From the NCBI GenBank assembly GCA_037102815.1, contig BTPP01000006.1, positions 2,914,001 through 2,978,000 of the forward strand: a stretch of DNA of 64,000 bases. The letters run 5' to 3'. Each line of letters opens with the position of its first letter. The first letter of the stretch is position 1. The notes below the pieces were generated by a model. The model ran no database searches, was not told the DNA's origin, and worked only from the letters and a program-made list of their open reading frames with translations. Below, one piece after another: positions 62,201-64,000 of the stretch. The position numbers and the translations under genes are program-made. This DNA is from Neurospora intermedia (taxonomy: Eukaryota > Ascomycota > Sordariomycetes > Sordariales > Sordariaceae).

Positions 62201-63579
62201 GGGAGCAGGAGGCGGTGAATATGGCATGGGACCTGCTTGCATCCAATATCCGACGGGGTTGATCTGCGGTTCCTCGACGACGGCGGGGCGTACTGGCTCT
62301 TGCCATTTGAAGGTATCGAGTTCGACTCTTGTAAGCAATGGATGGATGCACAGCTTGTCGAATCTATCGTGGACGATTTCGCGAGATTCTCCAAGTTTTA
62401 GCCATCGCTTGTTTTTGTGCTTCCATTTGACATGGCCCAGACCCATTTGTTCCATGTGGAGGCGTTCGAGCATGTACACCGATGCTACTTCTTTGAGCAT
62501 AGTAGTATACACAATTCTGAGGTGGTAGAATGCAAGTGTTCTTCGGTCGAGAAAGTTCTGCTCCCAGTCAAGGTATGGGGAGATGTGGGAAAACAGATAC
62601 GAATACAATTGACCGTCCAGTCTGGTCAATGCCCATTCGTTGGTATGCCTTATGTCGTCTTCTTCGAAATAAGACTGGTCGTCCAGATCTGCGTAATCCA
62701 GGTGGAAGCGGAAGTCGTCGGGGAAATCCCTGACCCAGCCGATGATAGTCTTGTAGAGACGACCCCAAAGGAATTCTTGCTTAACGACATCCGCATTTTC
62801 ATTCGCGTACGTGTAGAGCTTGTAAAATGTTTCGCTTAGAGTCGGAACTTCCGGGAAAACCGTATGCGCAACGGCGGTCGATAATAGGGTAGAGCAGAAT
62901 ACGAAGTTGACTTTGCGGTTGAAGTGGTCGAGCTTATTCTTCATGCGAGTCATTTCGTCGAAGTCTGGACTGGTGGGGTCGGGTTGCCACACGATGTGTG
63001 TGAGTCGGAATTGGATGTCTTTGTTCAGGATTTCCAAATAACTGGAACGCTTGAGGGGGAGGAACGCATCTGGATACGCTTCTTGAAGTGTCCTGTCGAA
63101 TCGCATCAGTCAGTAGATGTATAGAGGTGATGTGATAGTTGATGTATGGGTCTTACCTGATGGCAGCCTTTTCCCTTTTGCCCCTCAGTATTGATCCAGC
63201 GCGGCTAGCCTTCCGCCGACGAGGTTCAGGTAATGGATTTTGTGGGGTGCGGGGTGCCAGGGGTCTCAGTTGCGGTCGCGAGGCGGATCCTGACCCGAAC
63301 GCGGGTGTCTGACGCACAGAGCCGACTGCAGAGCCGACTGCAGAGCCGACTGCAGGTGATCGCGATGGCGTCGCTTGTGCCTGTGTCTGTGCTTGGGATG
63401 CTTGACCAGAGGTCGGCGCCTGTGATGCGATGTGGTTAGTACCTTTGTTCAATTAACGTATTCGAGTTGTAGCAATTTACCTCCACGTTCGTCTTCGCAG
63501 TGTGTTTGCGCTTAGCACTAGTAGCGCCACCTGCAGTGCGAGACGGCGGCGGGGGGCCACCTTCGTCGTCGTCGGCCAT
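59201..63579 (-). CDS. Unrecognised 1417-aa modular protein (helical repeats, Pro-rich linkers, coiled coil)
   Basis: Three minus-strand exons: 63579-63481, 63419-63157 and 63092-59201. Introns are 63480-63420 (GTAAAT, CTAAC, CACAG) and 63156-63093 (GTAAGA, CTGAC, GACAG), both in phase. The start is MADDDEGGPPPPSRT. Residues 122-390 form a mainly helical, Trp/Tyr/Phe-rich globular domain I do not recognise. Then come an acidic/Ser linker, a possible nuclear signal (KRARTKSPP near 512), and four diverged helical modules of about 65 residues (537-600, 718-787, 888-952, 975-1041). These are separated by Pro/Ala repeats, including three copies of a 17-aa SPPKAPSPPKPASPEAM-like unit. A Glu/Lys/Arg/Gln coiled coil (about 1031-1176), a Ser/Pro tail, an RGG-like patch (RGGRGTGRRGKKGGRG) and HHHH precede the C-terminus. 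Likely a nuclear or scaffold protein by composition only. No function assigned. Confidence 0.85.
60869..61027. repeat. Coding minisatellite, about 51-bp unit
   Basis: Three near-identical copies inside the large minus-strand gene encode a Pro/Lys/Ser/Ala repeat (SPPKAPSPPKPASPEAM). The near-perfect nucleotide identity of the copies indicates recent expansion, so copy number may vary between strains. Confidence 0.9.
61331..61420. repeat. Coding short repeat (Ala-Pro-Val)
   Basis: Tandem 9-bp and 15-bp units (GCAACGGGC type) encode repeated VAP/APVAP in the linker between helical modules 1 and 2 of the large minus-strand gene. Confidence 0.9.
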
Positions 63580-64000
63580 GATGAGCAGGTGTAAGGTGCC
63601 CGGTGGTTGACGAGGGGAGTAGTAAGACTGGGGTATGGGAATGGGAAGGGATTCCAAATAGAAACCCCGCCCGTACGATAGCAAGCAGTCTTGTGCTGTA
63701 ATATCCCTTGTTGGATACCTCCGTTGACGCCGGTCGTGATGTGATCGTTGTTTGCAGCGTGGAAGGACGAAGACTTGCGGGCGACAGTTTCGAAAGGGTG
63801 AACAATTTTGTAAGAGATCAAAGCGCAAGGTGATTGTGTGCCGCGTTCGTTGCCGTGCCCGTTGCCTGGCGCGACCGCCTTGAGACTCTTTCCAGTTCTT
63901 CCAAGTTCGACCTCTAGGCTGGCAGCTGTCGCGTCGTCTCATATTTGGCGGTTTGGTCTGGCAGTACGAGTGAATGCTGCGCAAGTGAATGCCGCACGGG
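63580..64000 (-). promoter_or_regulatory. Upstream region of the 1417-aa gene
   Basis: The 420 bp before the start at 63579 on the minus strand contain no supportable gene. The bases next to the start (CTTACACCTGCTCATCATGG) are leader-like. No TATA box is evident. The window ends before any neighbour appears. Confidence 0.4.

Noticed and set aside
1-64000. CRISPR arrays, telomere repeats, rDNA repeat unit, secondary-metabolite cluster, virus-like elements
   Set aside because: No regularly spaced repeats, no TTAGGG arrays, no large rRNA, no synthase-type frames and no capsid, envelope or reverse-transcriptase motifs were found.

Overview
The window looks like nuclear DNA of a filamentous ascomycete, most likely Neurospora or a close Sordariales relative. 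Four things point there. There is a lone, dispersed 5S rRNA gene with a TATA box about 29 bp upstream, which is the Neurospora arrangement. Introns are short (55-105 bp) with GTAAGT/GTGAGT donors and CTAAC-type branch points. There is an AT-saturated 2.2-kb block that looks like repeat-induced point mutation (RIP). Intergenic DNA is full of CTAC, GGAT, TCAG and GTCT short repeats and TAGGTACCTA palindromes. The genus is an inference.

The window is unusually gene-poor. I can support three full-length protein genes: a 573-aa protein with an AreA-type GATA-like N-terminus (DUF1752) and a DUF3295-like C-terminus (21344-23170, +); a 732-aa CHY zinc-finger protein with RWD-like segments (41298-43496, -); and a 1417-aa unrecognised protein with four diverged helical modules, proline-rich linkers and a long charged coiled coil (59201-63579, -). 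The 5S rRNA gene is at 47748-47866 (+).

Mobile DNA: a 2464-bp element with perfect 37-bp terminal inverted repeats and an AT-rich, RIP-like core (34417-36880). There are also two related non-autonomous inverted-repeat elements (47898-48311 and 54379-54919). Each has roughly 46-50-bp inverted repeats beginning GAGTAA and a perfect 8-bp target-site duplication. The first sits 15 bp behind the 5S terminator.

The 50-58.5 kb interval holds short pieces that resemble exons of host genes: an importin (Nmd5/Sxm1 type) fragment, the 3' end of a CNBP/Gis2-type zinc-knuckle gene that keeps an intron, an unidentified C-terminal fragment with a frame shift, and three weaker spliced reading frames. Each recognisable piece is shorter than the few hundred bp of duplication that RIP is known to need.

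Layout: 1-21.3 kb, intergenic DNA with no gene I can support, ending in a long C/A-rich leader; 21.3-23.2 kb, DUF1752/DUF3295 gene; 23.2-34.4 kb, intergenic; 34.4-36.9 kb, RIP-like transposon; 36.9-41.3 kb, intergenic; 41.3-43.5 kb, CHY gene; 43.5-47.7 kb, intergenic; 47.7-48.3 kb, 5S gene plus first element; 48.3-59.2 kb, homopolymer tracts, gene fragments and second element; 59.2-63.6 kb, large unknown gene and its promoter side. No pathway or cluster links the three protein genes.
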